A stretch of DNA of 64,000 nt from Fen-1273 sp963837815 (lineage in GTDB: Bacteria > Bacteroidota > Ignavibacteria > UBA10030 > UBA6906): positions 868,001-932,000 of the forward strand of contig CAWIOS010000013.1 of NCBI GenBank assembly GCA_963837815.1, given 5' to 3'. Numbering within the stretch: the first letter of the stretch is position 1; every line of letters begins with the position of its first letter. A program made the translations under genes and the position numbers. The notes beneath the pieces are model-generated. The model saw nothing but the letters and a program-made list of their open reading frames with translations, was not told the origin of the DNA and made no database searches. Positions 7,214 to 15,832 of this stretch are shown here, piece after piece.

Positions 7214-7666
7214 TTATTCCGTCGTAATCGGTTGTGAATTGCCGCCAAGCACCGCATGGAGCGTATGCCAGGGGAGGCTCGCACATTTCACGCGGGCGGG
7301 AAATTCGCTCACACCGGCAAATGCCGCGAGCTTTCCCAGCCGTTCGATCTCCTCCTCCGAGGCCTGCGTCCCGGTGACGAGCCCGTGAAAATCCCGGAAC
7401 AGACGCTCCGCCTCCTTCCTCGTTTTTCCCCTGAGAACGGAGCTCATCACCGACGCCGACGCCTTGGAGATCGCGCAGCCGGCTCCCGTGAAGCTGATGT
7501 CGGCGATCCTGTCCCCTTCGAGCCGCACGAACACGGTGTAGTGATCCCCGCACAGGGGATTGTAGCCTTCAATCTTCCCCGTCGCGTCCGCCATCTCCCT
7601 GAAATTCCTCGGGTTGCGGTTGTGATCGAGGATCACCTGCTGGTAGAGCTCGCGGAGGGCGGACAT
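7214..7666 (-). CDS. sufU: Zinc-dependent sulfur acceptor/transfer protein SufU
   Basis: SufU takes the persulfide from SufS. The 150-residue protein shows LYQQVILDHNRNPRNF at the N-terminus and the three family cysteines in NPLCGD (near 39), GAGCAIS (near 65) and VKCASLPW (near 126), plus the long insertion between the second and third cysteines that marks SufU rather than IscU. Its start overlaps the sufS stop by one base (TGATG), consistent with translational coupling. Confidence 0.95.
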   Translation of the reverse strand: MSALRELYQQVILDHNRNPRNFREMADATGKIEGYNPLCGDHYTVFVRLEGDRIADISFTGAGCAISKASASVMSSVLRGKTRKEAERLFRDFHGLVTGTQASEEEIERLGKLAAFAGVSEFPARVKCASLPWHTLHAVLGGNSQPITTE

Positions 7667-8946
7667 CAGGCAAGCACCTCCCGGACCCGGTGAAGCGCGG
7701 CAAGGAACACGTCGATCTCCTCTTTCGTGTTGTAGAACGCAAACGACGCGCGCGCCGTGGCGGGGACGCCGAACCGCTGCATGACGGGCTGCGCGCAGTG
7801 GTGGCCGGTCCGTATGGCGATCCCTTCGTCGTCGAGTATCGTCCCGATGTCGTGCGGGTGTATCCCGTCGATGACAAAGGAAAGGACCGCCGCCTTCTCC
7901 CTGGCAGTCCCGATGATTCTCAGCCCCGGTATCTCCTCCACGCGCCGCGTGGCATAGTCGAGAAGCTCGTGCTCGAACGCCGCGACGCTTGCGAGGTCGA
8001 TTTCATTGATGTAGTCGATCGCCGCGCCCATGCCGATCCCGCCACCGATGTTCGGGGTCCCCGCTTCGAACTTGTAGGGAAGGTCGTTGTAGATCGTCTT
8101 TTCGAACGTGACGGACTTGATCATGTCCCCGCCGGCCTGGTACGGGGGCATCGCATCGAGGAGCTTCGTGGCTCCGTAGAGAACCCCGACGCCCGTCGGT
8201 CCGAATGCCTTGTGTGCGGAAAACGTGTAGAAATCGCATCCCAGGTCCCTCACATCCACCTTCATGTGGGGAACAGCCTGCGCACCGTCCAGGAGAACCG
8301 GGATGCCGCGGGCGTGGGCCATCGCCACCATGACCTTCACCGGGTTTATCGTCCCCAGCGCATTGGACACGTGCGTGAGCGCGACGATCTTCGTGCGGGA
8401 GGTCAGCAGCTTCTCATACTCCCCGAGCTCGATCTCCCCCCTGTCGGTGATCGGGATGACGCGGAGCTTCGCGCCTTTCTCCTCACAGAGGATCTGCCAG
8501 GGCACGATGTTGGAGTGGTGCTCCATGGCGGAGATCAGGACTTCATCCCCGGCCCCCACCGACGTGCGCCCGTAACTGTGCGCAACGAGGTTGATCCCCT
8601 CGGTGGTCCCGCGGACGAATATGATCTCTCTCTGGTGCGCCGCGTTCAGCAGGTGCTGGACCTTGACCCGGACCCCCTCGTATGCCTGCGTGGCGCGTTC
8701 GCTCAGGTAGTGGACTCCGCGATGAATATTCGAATTCTCTTCCTCGTAGTACCGGAGCGTGGCGTCGATCACCACCTGCGGCTTCTGGCTCGTCGCGGCA
8801 TTGTCGAAGTAGACGAGCGGTTTCCCGTTTACCCGCTGGCGCAAAAGCGGGAAGTGATGCCTGCATCCCCGGATCGCCTCAAATCTCTCGAGAAGCTCCC
8901 TGTCGGACGCCGGAGACTTGGCGTGCTGAATCGTCGTTGTTTGCAT
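7666..8946 (-). CDS. sufS: Group II cysteine desulfurase SufS
   Basis: SufS removes sulfur from cysteine using PLP. The 426-residue protein has VYFDNAATSQKP near 47, the NIHRGVHYLS segment, the PLP lysine in FSAHKAFGPTG and the catalytic cysteine at about 384 in RTGHHCAQP, the short-loop arrangement of group II enzymes that need a partner such as SufU. I use the ATG at 8946, which overlaps the sufD stop by one base; the frame stays open further upstream, but that sequence is not family-like. Confidence 0.96.
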   Translation of the reverse strand: MQTTTIQHAKSPASDRELLERFEAIRGCRHHFPLLRQRVNGKPLVYFDNAATSQKPQVVIDATLRYYEEENSNIHRGVHYLSERATQAYEGVRVKVQHLLNAAHQREIIFVRGTTEGINLVAHSYGRTSVGAGDEVLISAMEHHSNIVPWQILCEEKGAKLRVIPITDRGEIELGEYEKLLTSRTKIVALTHVSNALGTINPVKVMVAMAHARGIPVLLDGAQAVPHMKVDVRDLGCDFYTFSAHKAFGPTGVGVLYGATKLLDAMPPYQAGGDMIKSVTFEKTIYNDLPYKFEAGTPNIGGGIGMGAAIDYINEIDLASVAAFEHELLDYATRRVEEIPGLRIIGTAREKAAVLSFVIDGIHPHDIGTILDDEGIAIRTGHHCAQPVMQRFGVPATARASFAFYNTKEEIDVFLAALHRVREVLA

Positions 8947-10286
8947 CAGACCTCCAGTGTCACCCGTCCCTGACGGAGGCGGGTATGAAGAAGGGCGTCC
9001 AGTTTTTCCCGGAAGGCTTCGACGTGCACCCTGTTGATGACGTCCGTGGCGAAGGCGAACGTCAGCAGATCGCGCGCCTCCGTCTCTCCTATGCCGCGGG
9101 CGCGGAGATAGAACACCTGTTCCTCGTCGAGCTGCCCGACAGTTGCGCCGTGCGTGCATTTCACGTCGTCGGCGAATATCTCGAGCTGCGGTTTCGTATC
9201 GATCGTCGCGTCATCCGAGAGAAGCAGAGTCTTGTTCGTCTGCTTCGCGTCGGTCTTCTGGGCATCCTCCCGGACGAAGATCTTCCCGTTGAACACCCCC
9301 CGCGCGTTCCCGTCGAGGACCGACTTGTACAGCTCGTGGCTCTCGCAGTGCGGGACGGCGTGATCGATGACGGTATGGTTGTCAACGAGCTGCGACCCGG
9401 TGGCCACCGACAGGCCGTTCAGTGTGCATTCGGCGTGTTCGCCCGTGAATCGTGCGCTCACGTTGTTCCGCACGAGCGCGCCGCCCAGGTTGATCGTATT
9501 CGACGTAAACGATGATTCCTTTCCGAGCGCAACACGGGCCGTCCCCACGTGGTAGGAAGCCGGGTTTTCCAGCTGCAGCTTGTCATGTTCCATGGCCCCC
9601 CCTTCCCCGACGACGATCTGCGTGAGTGCGTTCGTCAGGCATATCCCCGGACCTTTGCCGCCGTACGACTCGACAACCGCCACCCGCGCACGATCGCCGG
9701 CGATGAGCAGATGCCGGGGCTGGACGAGGAGCGGCGCGCCTGCGGACGAGGAGAGGGAAAGTATCTGGACCGGTTCGTCCAGCACAACGTCCGCGGCCAC
9801 CCGCACGAACGCGCCGTCGACAAGGAACGCCGTGTTCAACGAGGCGAAAGGATCTTCCCCCGCCGTGTCGGGCGCAATGTATCGTGACACCAGCGCCGGA
9901 TCACCGGCGAGCGCCTCCGCGAGACTCCCGACGTACACCCCGGCAGGGAGCGCCGGAATCGACGAAAGTGCTCGGGAGAAGTGCCCGTTAATGAAAACGA
10001 GGAGTATGCTTCCCGCGCGCGCAAGGATCCAGTCACTGAGGTCGCTCTCCATGACGCCGGACTGGTCGTACGCGAGAACGGGGGTGAACTCCGTGGAGGC
10101 GATCGGCGCAACGTTCGTGAAACGCCACTCCTCCTGGTCCGTCGTCGGAAACCCGGCCCCGGCAAACGCAGCGATCCCTCCGCGCCGCAGGGCATGAAGG
10201 GGGGATCCCGACGCGCCGTTGAGTCCCTCTTCGAAGCGCCTGAACCTGACTTTGTACCACTCCATTGTTTCGGCCGGGACATTCAT
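8946..10286 (-). CDS. sufD: Fe-S cluster assembly scaffold subunit SufD
   Basis: SufD pairs with SufB and the ATPase SufC in the scaffold complex. The 446-residue protein has the N-terminal GFPTTDQEEWRFTNVAP motif near 47-63, a central beta-helix region and the C-terminal SufBD signature with KCTHGATVGQLDEEQVFYLRARGI, which holds the conserved histidine used at the SufB-SufD interface. It overlaps sufC by 4 bp and sufS by 1 bp. Confidence 0.95.
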   Translation of the reverse strand: MNVPAETMEWYKVRFRRFEEGLNGASGSPLHALRRGGIAAFAGAGFPTTDQEEWRFTNVAPIASTEFTPVLAYDQSGVMESDLSDWILARAGSILLVFINGHFSRALSSIPALPAGVYVGSLAEALAGDPALVSRYIAPDTAGEDPFASLNTAFLVDGAFVRVAADVVLDEPVQILSLSSSAGAPLLVQPRHLLIAGDRARVAVVESYGGKGPGICLTNALTQIVVGEGGAMEHDKLQLENPASYHVGTARVALGKESSFTSNTINLGGALVRNNVSARFTGEHAECTLNGLSVATGSQLVDNHTVIDHAVPHCESHELYKSVLDGNARGVFNGKIFVREDAQKTDAKQTNKTLLLSDDATIDTKPQLEIFADDVKCTHGATVGQLDEEQVFYLRARGIGETEARDLLTFAFATDVINRVHVEAFREKLDALLHTRLRQGRVTLEV

Positions 10287-11074
10287 TTCGGGCCTGCCTC
10301 CTGCGCGAGGGCCGGGACGTCGCCCGATTCCGACCTGATCCAGTCGTACCCTTTTTCTTCGAGAACGAGCGCGAGGTCTTTCCCCCCCGACTTCACGATC
10401 TTCCCGTCGATGAGGACATGGACGAAATCGGGAACGATGTAGTTCAGCAGCCTCTGGTAATGGGTGACGACGACGACCGCATTCTCGGGGGACCGGAGCC
10501 TGTTGACCCCTTCCGCGACGATTCTGAGCGCGTCGATGTCCAGGCCGGAGTCGGTTTCATCGAGAATGGCGAGCGTGGGGTCCAGAACCGCCATCTGGAA
10601 TATCTCGTTCCGTTTTTTTTCGCCGCCCGAGAAACCCTCATTGACGGGCCTGTTCAGAAGGCTCTGATCGAAATCGATGATTTTCATCTTCTGCTTCACA
10701 AGCGAGAGAAACTCCATCGCGTCGAGCTCCTCCAGGTTGCGGTGCTTTCGTATCGCGTTCAGGGCGGCTTTCAGGAAGTACATGTTCGTGACGCCGGGGA
10801 TTTCCACGGGGTACTGAAACGCCAGGAAGAGGCCTTCGCGGGCTCTCTCCTCGGGGGAGAGCGCGAGAAGGTCTTTCCCCTGATAGGCGACTTCCCCCTC
10901 CGTCACAACGTAGGCGTCACGCCCGGCGAGGACGCCCGCGAGCGTGCTCTTCCCGGATCCGTTCGGCCCCATGATGGCGTGGATCTCCCCCTTTTCGACG
11001 CGGAGGTTGATTCCTTCCAGTATTGCGTTCCCCTGAACCCCCGCATGGAGGTTCCGTACCTCGAGAAGACTCAT
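10283..11074 (-). CDS. sufC: Fe-S assembly ATPase SufC
   Basis: SufC is the ABC-type ATPase that drives conformational change in SufBCD. The 263-residue protein has Walker A GPNGSGKST near 36-44, the Q-loop FQYPVEIPG, the SufC signature FSGGEKKRNE and Walker B LAILDETDSGLD. I choose the ATG at 11074 beginning MSLLEVRNL, with AGG just upstream; the open frame extends 20 codons further without family similarity. It lies 52 bp after sufB. Confidence 0.96.
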   Translation of the reverse strand: MSLLEVRNLHAGVQGNAILEGINLRVEKGEIHAIMGPNGSGKSTLAGVLAGRDAYVVTEGEVAYQGKDLLALSPEERAREGLFLAFQYPVEIPGVTNMYFLKAALNAIRKHRNLEELDAMEFLSLVKQKMKIIDFDQSLLNRPVNEGFSGGEKKRNEIFQMAVLDPTLAILDETDSGLDIDALRIVAEGVNRLRSPENAVVVVTHYQRLLNYIVPDFVHVLIDGKIVKSGGKDLALVLEEKGYDWIRSESGDVPALAQEAGPK

Positions 11075-11126
11075 ATGCCTTTGATCTCCATTTCCGTGAG
11101 AAATATGCCCCGGCCCCTGACCACCC

Positions 11127-12572
11127 TCATCCAACGCTCCCCTCGAGGCTCACGCCGAGGAGCTTCTGTGCCTCGACCGCGAACTCCATCGGGAGCTCCC
11201 GGAAGACTTCCTTGCAGAATCCGTTGACGATCATGTTGACCGCGTCCTCCGTGGAGAGGCCGCGCTGTTTGCAGTAGAAGATCTGGTCTTCGCCGATCTT
11301 CGACGTCGAGGCTTCGTGCTCCACCCTGGACGTGGTGTTCTTCACTTCAATGTAGGGAAACGTGTGTGCGCCGCACCTGTCCCCCAGGAGGAGTGAATCG
11401 CACTGCGAGAAATTTCTCGCATGGGAGGCGTTCTTCTTGACGTCGACGAGCCCGCGGTAGGAGTTCTGCCCGTGCCCCGCCGATATCCCCTTGGAAACAA
11501 TCGTGCTCTTTGTGTTCGCCCCGATATGGACCATCTTCGTCCCGGTGTCGGCCTGCTGGCGGTTGTTCGTCACCGCAACGGAATAGAACTCGCCGACCGA
11601 ATTGTCACCAATGAGAAGCACGCTCGGGTATTTCCAGGTTATCGCGGATCCGGTCTCAACCTGCGTCCAGGAGATCCGCGAATTCCGACCGGCGCATTTT
11701 CCCCTCTTCGTCACGAAGTTGAAAATCCCCCCCTTCCCCTCCTTGTCCCCCGGGTACCAGTTCTGCACAGTGGAATATTTCACCTGCGCATTCTCAAGCG
11801 CGACAAGCTCGACGACGGCCGCATGGAGCTGGTTCGTGTCCCGCATGGGAGCGGTGCACCCCTCGAGGTAGCTGACGCAGGCGCCCTCATCGGCAACGAT
11901 GAGGGTCCTCTCAAACTGGCCCGTGTCCGCCGCGTTGATCCGGAAATAGGTCGAGAGCTCCATCGGGCAGCGGACCCCTTTCGGAATATAGCAGAACGAG
12001 CCGTCACTGAAGACCGCGGAGTTGAGCGCAGCGAAGAAATTGTCCCCCGCGGGGACAACGGACCCCAGGTACTTCTTCACGAGATCGGGATGTTCACGGA
12101 CAGCTTCCGAGAAGGAGCAGAAGATGATCCCCAGCTCGCCGAGCTTCTCCTTGAACGTTGTCGCGACGGACACGCTGTCAAACACCGCGTCGACCGCCAC
12201 GCCGGAGAGACGCTGCTGTTCGCCGAGAGAGATGCCGAGCTTCTCGTACGTCTTGATAAGCTCGGGGTCGACCTCCGAGAGGCTCTTGGGGCGGACCCTG
12301 GCACGCGGTGCCGAATAATAGATGATATCCTGATAGTCGATCTTCGGGTACCTGACGTTCGGCCAGACGGGCTCCTTCATCGTGAGCCAGTTCCTGTAGG
12401 CCTTCAGGCGCCACTGGAGAAGCCACTCCGGCTCCCCCTTCTTTGCAGAGATGAGCCGGATGATGTCCTCGCTCAATCCCCTCGGAGCGGCGTCGGCCTC
12501 GATATCCGTCACAAACCCATACTTGTATTCCCGGTTTGCGAGTTCCTCGATATTGCTTGTCTCTGTACTCAT
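11127..12572 (-). CDS. sufB: Fe-S assembly scaffold subunit SufB
   Basis: SufB is the cluster-building scaffold. The 481-residue protein carries the family blocks KKGEPEWLLQWRLKAY, YYSAPRA, the FCYIPKGVRCPMELSTYFRIN core and the C-terminal HEASTSKIGEDQIFYCKQRGL with the conserved cysteine and nearby glutamate. The start is the ATG at 12572 before SxETSNIEEL. The frame is open upstream through the 138-residue gene in another phase and is not SufB-like there. Only 4 bp separate it from that gene's stop. Confidence 0.97.
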   Translation of the reverse strand: MSTETSNIEELANREYKYGFVTDIEADAAPRGLSEDIIRLISAKKGEPEWLLQWRLKAYRNWLTMKEPVWPNVRYPKIDYQDIIYYSAPRARVRPKSLSEVDPELIKTYEKLGISLGEQQRLSGVAVDAVFDSVSVATTFKEKLGELGIIFCSFSEAVREHPDLVKKYLGSVVPAGDNFFAALNSAVFSDGSFCYIPKGVRCPMELSTYFRINAADTGQFERTLIVADEGACVSYLEGCTAPMRDTNQLHAAVVELVALENAQVKYSTVQNWYPGDKEGKGGIFNFVTKRGKCAGRNSRISWTQVETGSAITWKYPSVLLIGDNSVGEFYSVAVTNNRQQADTGTKMVHIGANTKSTIVSKGISAGHGQNSYRGLVDVKKNASHARNFSQCDSLLLGDRCGAHTFPYIEVKNTTSRVEHEASTSKIGEDQIFYCKQRGLSTEDAVNMIVNGFCKEVFRELPMEFAVEAQKLLGVSLEGSVG

Positions 12573-12576
12573 GCGT

Positions 12577-12993
12577 TCACCCGTTCTCCTGTTCCGATGG
12601 CGCCTCTGGCGCCACAGGTGCCGCCTCTGGCGCCACAGGTGCCGCCTCTGGCGCCACAGGTGCCGCCTCTGGCGCCACAGGTGCCGCCTTTGGCGGCGCG
12701 ACAGCAGGCGCCGGCTTTGAGGAGGGCGTGCGGAATTCCGGGTAGTGAAGCGCCCAGCTCTGTCTGTCGATCGCCACAAAGACCCCCTCCCGTTCCAGGA
12801 GGGAAACAAATTCGCGCGCGATCCGTTCAGAGTCGGGGTACCCGGCCTTCATCCCTTTTCGCTCCAGGAAGAGCCGGATCCCGTACTGTATGTCCCGGAA
12901 AAAAACGTTCGACCTGTCGTAGAGCGGAAATCGCGTTTTCAGGAACGCGAGCACATCCGTCTTGCGCTCCAGTATTTCTGATGCTTTATTCAT
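12577..12993 (-). CDS. Unknown Suf-operon protein with a repetitive APVAPEA tail
   Basis: The 138-residue protein has two parts. Residues 1-92 look like an ordinary compact domain with alternating helices (DRSNVFFRDIQYGIRLFLERKG, then a FVSLLEREGVF segment) that I do not recognise. Residues 93-138 are low complexity: proline- and alanine-rich, with four near-exact PVAPEAA units encoded by 21-bp DNA repeats. It lies 21 bp after iscS and 4 bp before sufB, so it is almost certainly co-transcribed with them. The tail looks like a recent repeat expansion rather than a folded region. Confidence 0.75.
   Translation of the reverse strand: MNKASEILERKTDVLAFLKTRFPLYDRSNVFFRDIQYGIRLFLERKGMKAGYPDSERIAREFVSLLEREGVFVAIDRQSWALHYPEFRTPSSKPAPAVAPPKAAPVAPEAAPVAPEAAPVAPEAAPVAPEAPSEQENG
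12601..12690. repeat. 21-bp tandem repeat containing TGGCGCCA, inside a coding sequence
   Basis: Four copies of a 21-bp unit (CGCCTCTGGCGCCACAGGTG plus C) lie head to tail with almost no change, then decay at 12690. Each unit centres on the 8-bp palindrome TGGCGCCA. The period is a multiple of three, so the reading frame of the overlapping gene is kept and the repeats encode its AP-rich tail. Confidence 0.9.
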
Positions 12994-13014
12994 AGGGCGT
13001 TCGTGCGTGTAGTG

Positions 13015-14190
13015 TCAGTGGACGGGAACGGCATGCGTCCCCCGTTGTGCTATCTTCATCACTGTCTCGGTCACCCTCCCGATGGCGTAGACGATCTCCT
13101 CTTCCGTGGTGAACCTGCCGAGCCCGAAACGGATCGAGCAGAGTGTCTCTTCACGGCCGAGACCGATCGCCCTGAGGACGTGCGAGGGTTCCGGCGACGC
13201 GCTGCTGCATGCCGAACCGGAGGAAACAGCGATATCCTTCATTGCCATCATCACCGCATCGGCGCGCGCCCCGGGGAAAAGGAGATTCGCGTTGTGCGGA
13301 AGCCTGAGCGTGGGATGGCCGTTCAATCCGGCACGCTCAACGCCCCCGGTGATCCCCTCGACAAGCCTGTCGCGAAGCCCGGAGAGACGCCGGGACTCTT
13401 CGGGCAATGCCGTAGCGGCAATTTCCGCCGCGACCCCGAATCCGGCAATCCCGGGAACGTTGAGCGTCCCCGGCCGGAGTCCCTTCTCGTGCCCGCCACC
13501 GTCAAGAAGGGGGACCAGCCGGATGGACGGCCGCCCGGCACGGACTGCCAGCGCACCAACCCCTTTCGGCCCGTGCATCTTGTGCGCGCTGAACGACAAA
13601 AGATCAATGTGCATTGCGTGTATGTCGACGGGAATCTTCCCCGCGGCCTGCGTCGCATCGGTATGGAAGAGAACTTCCCGCTCCCTGCAGAGGGCCCCGA
13701 GCGCCCCGACCGGCGCAATCGTTCCGATCTCGTTGTTGGCGGTCATGATCGACACCAGAATAGTCCCCGGGGTCATGGCGCGCGCGACGTCATCGGGGTC
13801 CACCATGCCGAATCCGTCGACCGGGACGCGGATGACATCGAATCCCTCCTCTTCGAGCCTGATGCACGTATCGAGAACGGCCCGGTGTTCGGTCACGGCG
13901 GTGATGATCCGGTTTCCCTTCCCCCGGAGACTCCGCGCGGCCCCCTTCAGGGCGAGATTGATCGACTCGGTCGCCCCGCTCGTGAATATGACCTCCTCGG
14001 GTTCTGCGCCGACAAGTGCGGCGACGCGCCGTCGGGCCTGCATCACGGCGGCTTCCGCACGCCAGCCGAACTCGTGCTGTGTGCTCGACGCGTTTCCGTA
14101 GATCTCGTCCATCAGGGGAATCATCGCATCGATGACCCGCCTGTCGACCCGCGTCGTCGCCTGATTATCAAGATAGACCGGGATGTTCAT
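13015..14190 (-). CDS. iscS: Group I cysteine desulfurase (IscS/NifS)
   Basis: This PLP enzyme supplies sulfur for Fe-S clusters and tRNA thiolation (mnmA is in this window). The 391-residue protein has VYLDNQATTR at its start, the PLP lysine in LSFSAHKMHGPKG, LDGGGHEKGLRPGTLN, and the catalytic cysteine at about 328 in SSGSACSSASPEPSHVL, the long mobile loop of group I. I start at the ATG at 14190, 4 bp after the rrf2 stop; a TTG four codons earlier overlaps rrf2. Both a group I and a group II desulfurase (SufS) are encoded in one cluster. Confidence 0.95.
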   Translation of the reverse strand: MNIPVYLDNQATTRVDRRVIDAMIPLMDEIYGNASSTQHEFGWRAEAAVMQARRRVAALVGAEPEEVIFTSGATESINLALKGAARSLRGKGNRIITAVTEHRAVLDTCIRLEEEGFDVIRVPVDGFGMVDPDDVARAMTPGTILVSIMTANNEIGTIAPVGALGALCREREVLFHTDATQAAGKIPVDIHAMHIDLLSFSAHKMHGPKGVGALAVRAGRPSIRLVPLLDGGGHEKGLRPGTLNVPGIAGFGVAAEIAATALPEESRRLSGLRDRLVEGITGGVERAGLNGHPTLRLPHNANLLFPGARADAVMMAMKDIAVSSGSACSSASPEPSHVLRAIGLGREETLCSIRFGLGRFTTEEEIVYAIGRVTETVMKIAQRGTHAVPVH

Positions 14191-14194
14191 CGTT

Positions 14195-14599
14195 TCAGAC
14201 AATCTCCGAGAGCGTCATCGTGCTGAACGCCCGTTCAATATTCGCCTGGACCTTCGTGAGTGGTGACTTGATTGTGCATACCGTGAAGACGGTGCAGGTT
14301 TGCGGTCCCTCCGACATGCACTGCACGATAGCCTGCCGGGTTCCCTCGATCGCGTTGATGATGCCCGAGACAGGTATCTCCACCGGGGGCCTGGCAAGCG
14401 TGTACCCCCCCCGCATCCCCTGGTGGGATGAGATCAGTCCTGATTTCGTCAGTTTCTGGAGCACTTTCGAAAGAAGCTCGTACGGGATCCCGTACGTGTC
14501 CGCGATCTCTTTTGCGGTCACGATTTCCCCCGCCGGTTTCGTCGCAATATGCCGGATGGCAATCAGACCGTACTCCACTTTCTTGGAGAGCCGTATCAT
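14195..14599 (-). CDS. Rrf2 family transcriptional regulator (IscR/SufR-like)
   Basis: The 134-residue protein has the Rrf2 winged helix: LSKKVEYGLIAIRHIA, then TAKEIADTYGIPYELLSKVLQKLTKSGLI as recognition region, and the wing HQGMRGGYTLAR. Three cysteines in CMSEGPQTCTVFTVC near 92-106 are spaced like the cluster-binding cysteines of IscR-type sensors. It heads the Suf cluster, so it probably senses Fe-S status and controls its own operon. I use the ATG at 14599, 8-9 nt after GGGG; a GTG three codons earlier is possible. Confidence 0.93.
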   Translation of the reverse strand: MIRLSKKVEYGLIAIRHIATKPAGEIVTAKEIADTYGIPYELLSKVLQKLTKSGLISSHQGMRGGYTLARPPVEIPVSGIINAIEGTRQAIVQCMSEGPQTCTVFTVCTIKSPLTKVQANIERAFSTMTLSEIV

Positions 14600-14656
14600 G
14601 TGATGCACCCCCCTTCAGATTCATGCACTCCGGACACCCGTAACGCACGGCGGTAA

Positions 14657-14670
14657 TGTACGACCGTACA
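14657..14670. promoter_or_regulatory. 14-bp palindrome in the rrf2-suf leader (possible operator)
   Basis: TGTACGACCGTACA consists of 6-bp inverted arms around a 2-bp spacer. It lies 58 bp upstream of the rrf2 start codon and about 80-95 bp downstream of the predicted transcription start. Rrf2 regulators bind short palindromes, but most overlap the promoter, so this site could instead work as a roadblock or RNA hairpin. Confidence 0.4.
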
Positions 14671-14758
14671 AGTCCAACTTTTGGCCAAAAAAAAACTCTT
14701 TCCCTCATCCACTCGTATAAACAGCGCAGACCGCGCTCAGAGTTCCTCACGGCAGTGA

Positions 14759-14787
14759 AATATACAGGTTTACAGTCACTTTGTCAA
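14759..14787 (-). promoter_or_regulatory. Sigma70-type promoter of the rrf2-suf operon
   Basis: On the minus strand a perfect -35 TTGACA (14782-14787) and a -10 TATATT (14759-14764) are separated by 17 bp. Transcription should start near 14752 and give a leader of about 150 nt before rrf2. It is the best promoter upstream of the Fe-S cluster. The plus-strand ABC operon would start from a weaker site, TTGCAT-17-TACTTT at 14844-14872. Confidence 0.75.
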
Positions 14788-14896
14788 GGAATTGATCCGC
14801 CGCATACCCGGTTCCGGTTTCCTGCTGTCACGGAGGGAGCGCTTTGCATTGTAATCCCCTTTTAACTACTTTCTTCCCGCACAATTCCAGAGGACT

Positions 14897-15832
14897 ATGT
14901 TTGCCATCGAGTCAGAAGAACTCTCCAAGGTGTACAGGAACGGGATTTTCCGGCGGCAGGAAGTGCAGGCACTTACCGGGTTTTCAATACAGGTCGCGCC
15001 CGGGCAGATATTCAGTCTCCTGGGCCCCAATGGGGCCGGAAAGACGACGTTCATCAAGATGCTCCTTTCGCTCGCCTCCCCGACATCCGGGACGGCATCC
15101 ATACTGGGGAAGAGGCTCCCGGACGTCCGCGTGAGGGAGAGGGTGGGGTACCTTCCCGAGAATCACCGGTATCCGGGTTACCTGACCGGGGACCAGGTCC
15201 TCCGCTACTTCGGTGAGCTGGGAGGAACTCCTCCCCGGGCGATTCGCGGGAGGATTGACGCCCTCCTGGGTCTCGTCGGGTTGACGCAGTGGCGGACGAT
15301 GAAGGTGAAAAAGTACTCCAAGGGGATGCTCCAGCGGCTGGGGCTCGCACAGGCGCTCATGAACGAGCCGGAAGTACTCTTTCTCGATGAACCGACGGAC
15401 GGCGTCGATCCGGTCGGAAGGAAGGAAATACGCGAGATACTGAAGGACCTGAAGCAGAGGGGGAAGACGATCTTCCTGAACTCGCACCTCCTGTCGGAGG
15501 TCGAACTGGTGTCCGACAGGGTCGCGGTGCTCGACAGGGGGCGCCTTCTGAAAGTGGGGACGGTGGACGAGATGACCGCAACGGGACAGGCGTACGTGAT
15601 CGGCATCAGCGGAACACTTCCTGAGGCGGTGGCGGTCGCGGCCCGCGCCTTCGTCATGGGACTCACGCAGCAGGGGGAGAACATCACCGCGGAGTGCCGC
15701 ACGACGGCAGAGCTCAACCGCGTGATCGACCTCCTCAGGGCGAACAACGTCGAGATCACCTCGGTGACGCGGCAGCGCAACACGCTGGAGGAGTCTTTCA
15801 TCTCCCTCATCGCGAAGGAGACCCGCCCGTGA
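14897..15832 (+). CDS. ABC transporter ATP-binding protein
   Basis: The 311-residue protein has an N-terminal ABC ATPase domain: Walker A LGPNGAGKTTFIKM near 40-53, signature YSKGMLQRLGLAQAL near 136-150 and Walker B VLFLDEPTDGVDP near 157-169, followed by the switch histidine in LNSHLL. The C-terminal 80 residues resemble the regulatory region of CcmA/NatA-type exporters. An AGAGG ribosome site precedes the ATG. The stop overlaps the permease GTG, so the two genes form one export system; the substrate cannot be told. Confidence 0.92.
   Translation: MFAIESEELSKVYRNGIFRRQEVQALTGFSIQVAPGQIFSLLGPNGAGKTTFIKMLLSLASPTSGTASILGKRLPDVRVRERVGYLPENHRYPGYLTGDQVLRYFGELGGTPPRAIRGRIDALLGLVGLTQWRTMKVKKYSKGMLQRLGLAQALMNEPEVLFLDEPTDGVDPVGRKEIREILKDLKQRGKTIFLNSHLLSEVELVSDRVAVLDRGRLLKVGTVDEMTATGQAYVIGISGTLPEAVAVAARAFVMGLTQQGENITAECRTTAELNRVIDLLRANNVEITSVTRQRNTLEESFISLIAKETRP

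Noticed and set aside
12601..12690. Possible CRISPR array
   Set aside because: The 21-bp units are directly tandem without spacers and keep a coding frame; no cas genes are present.
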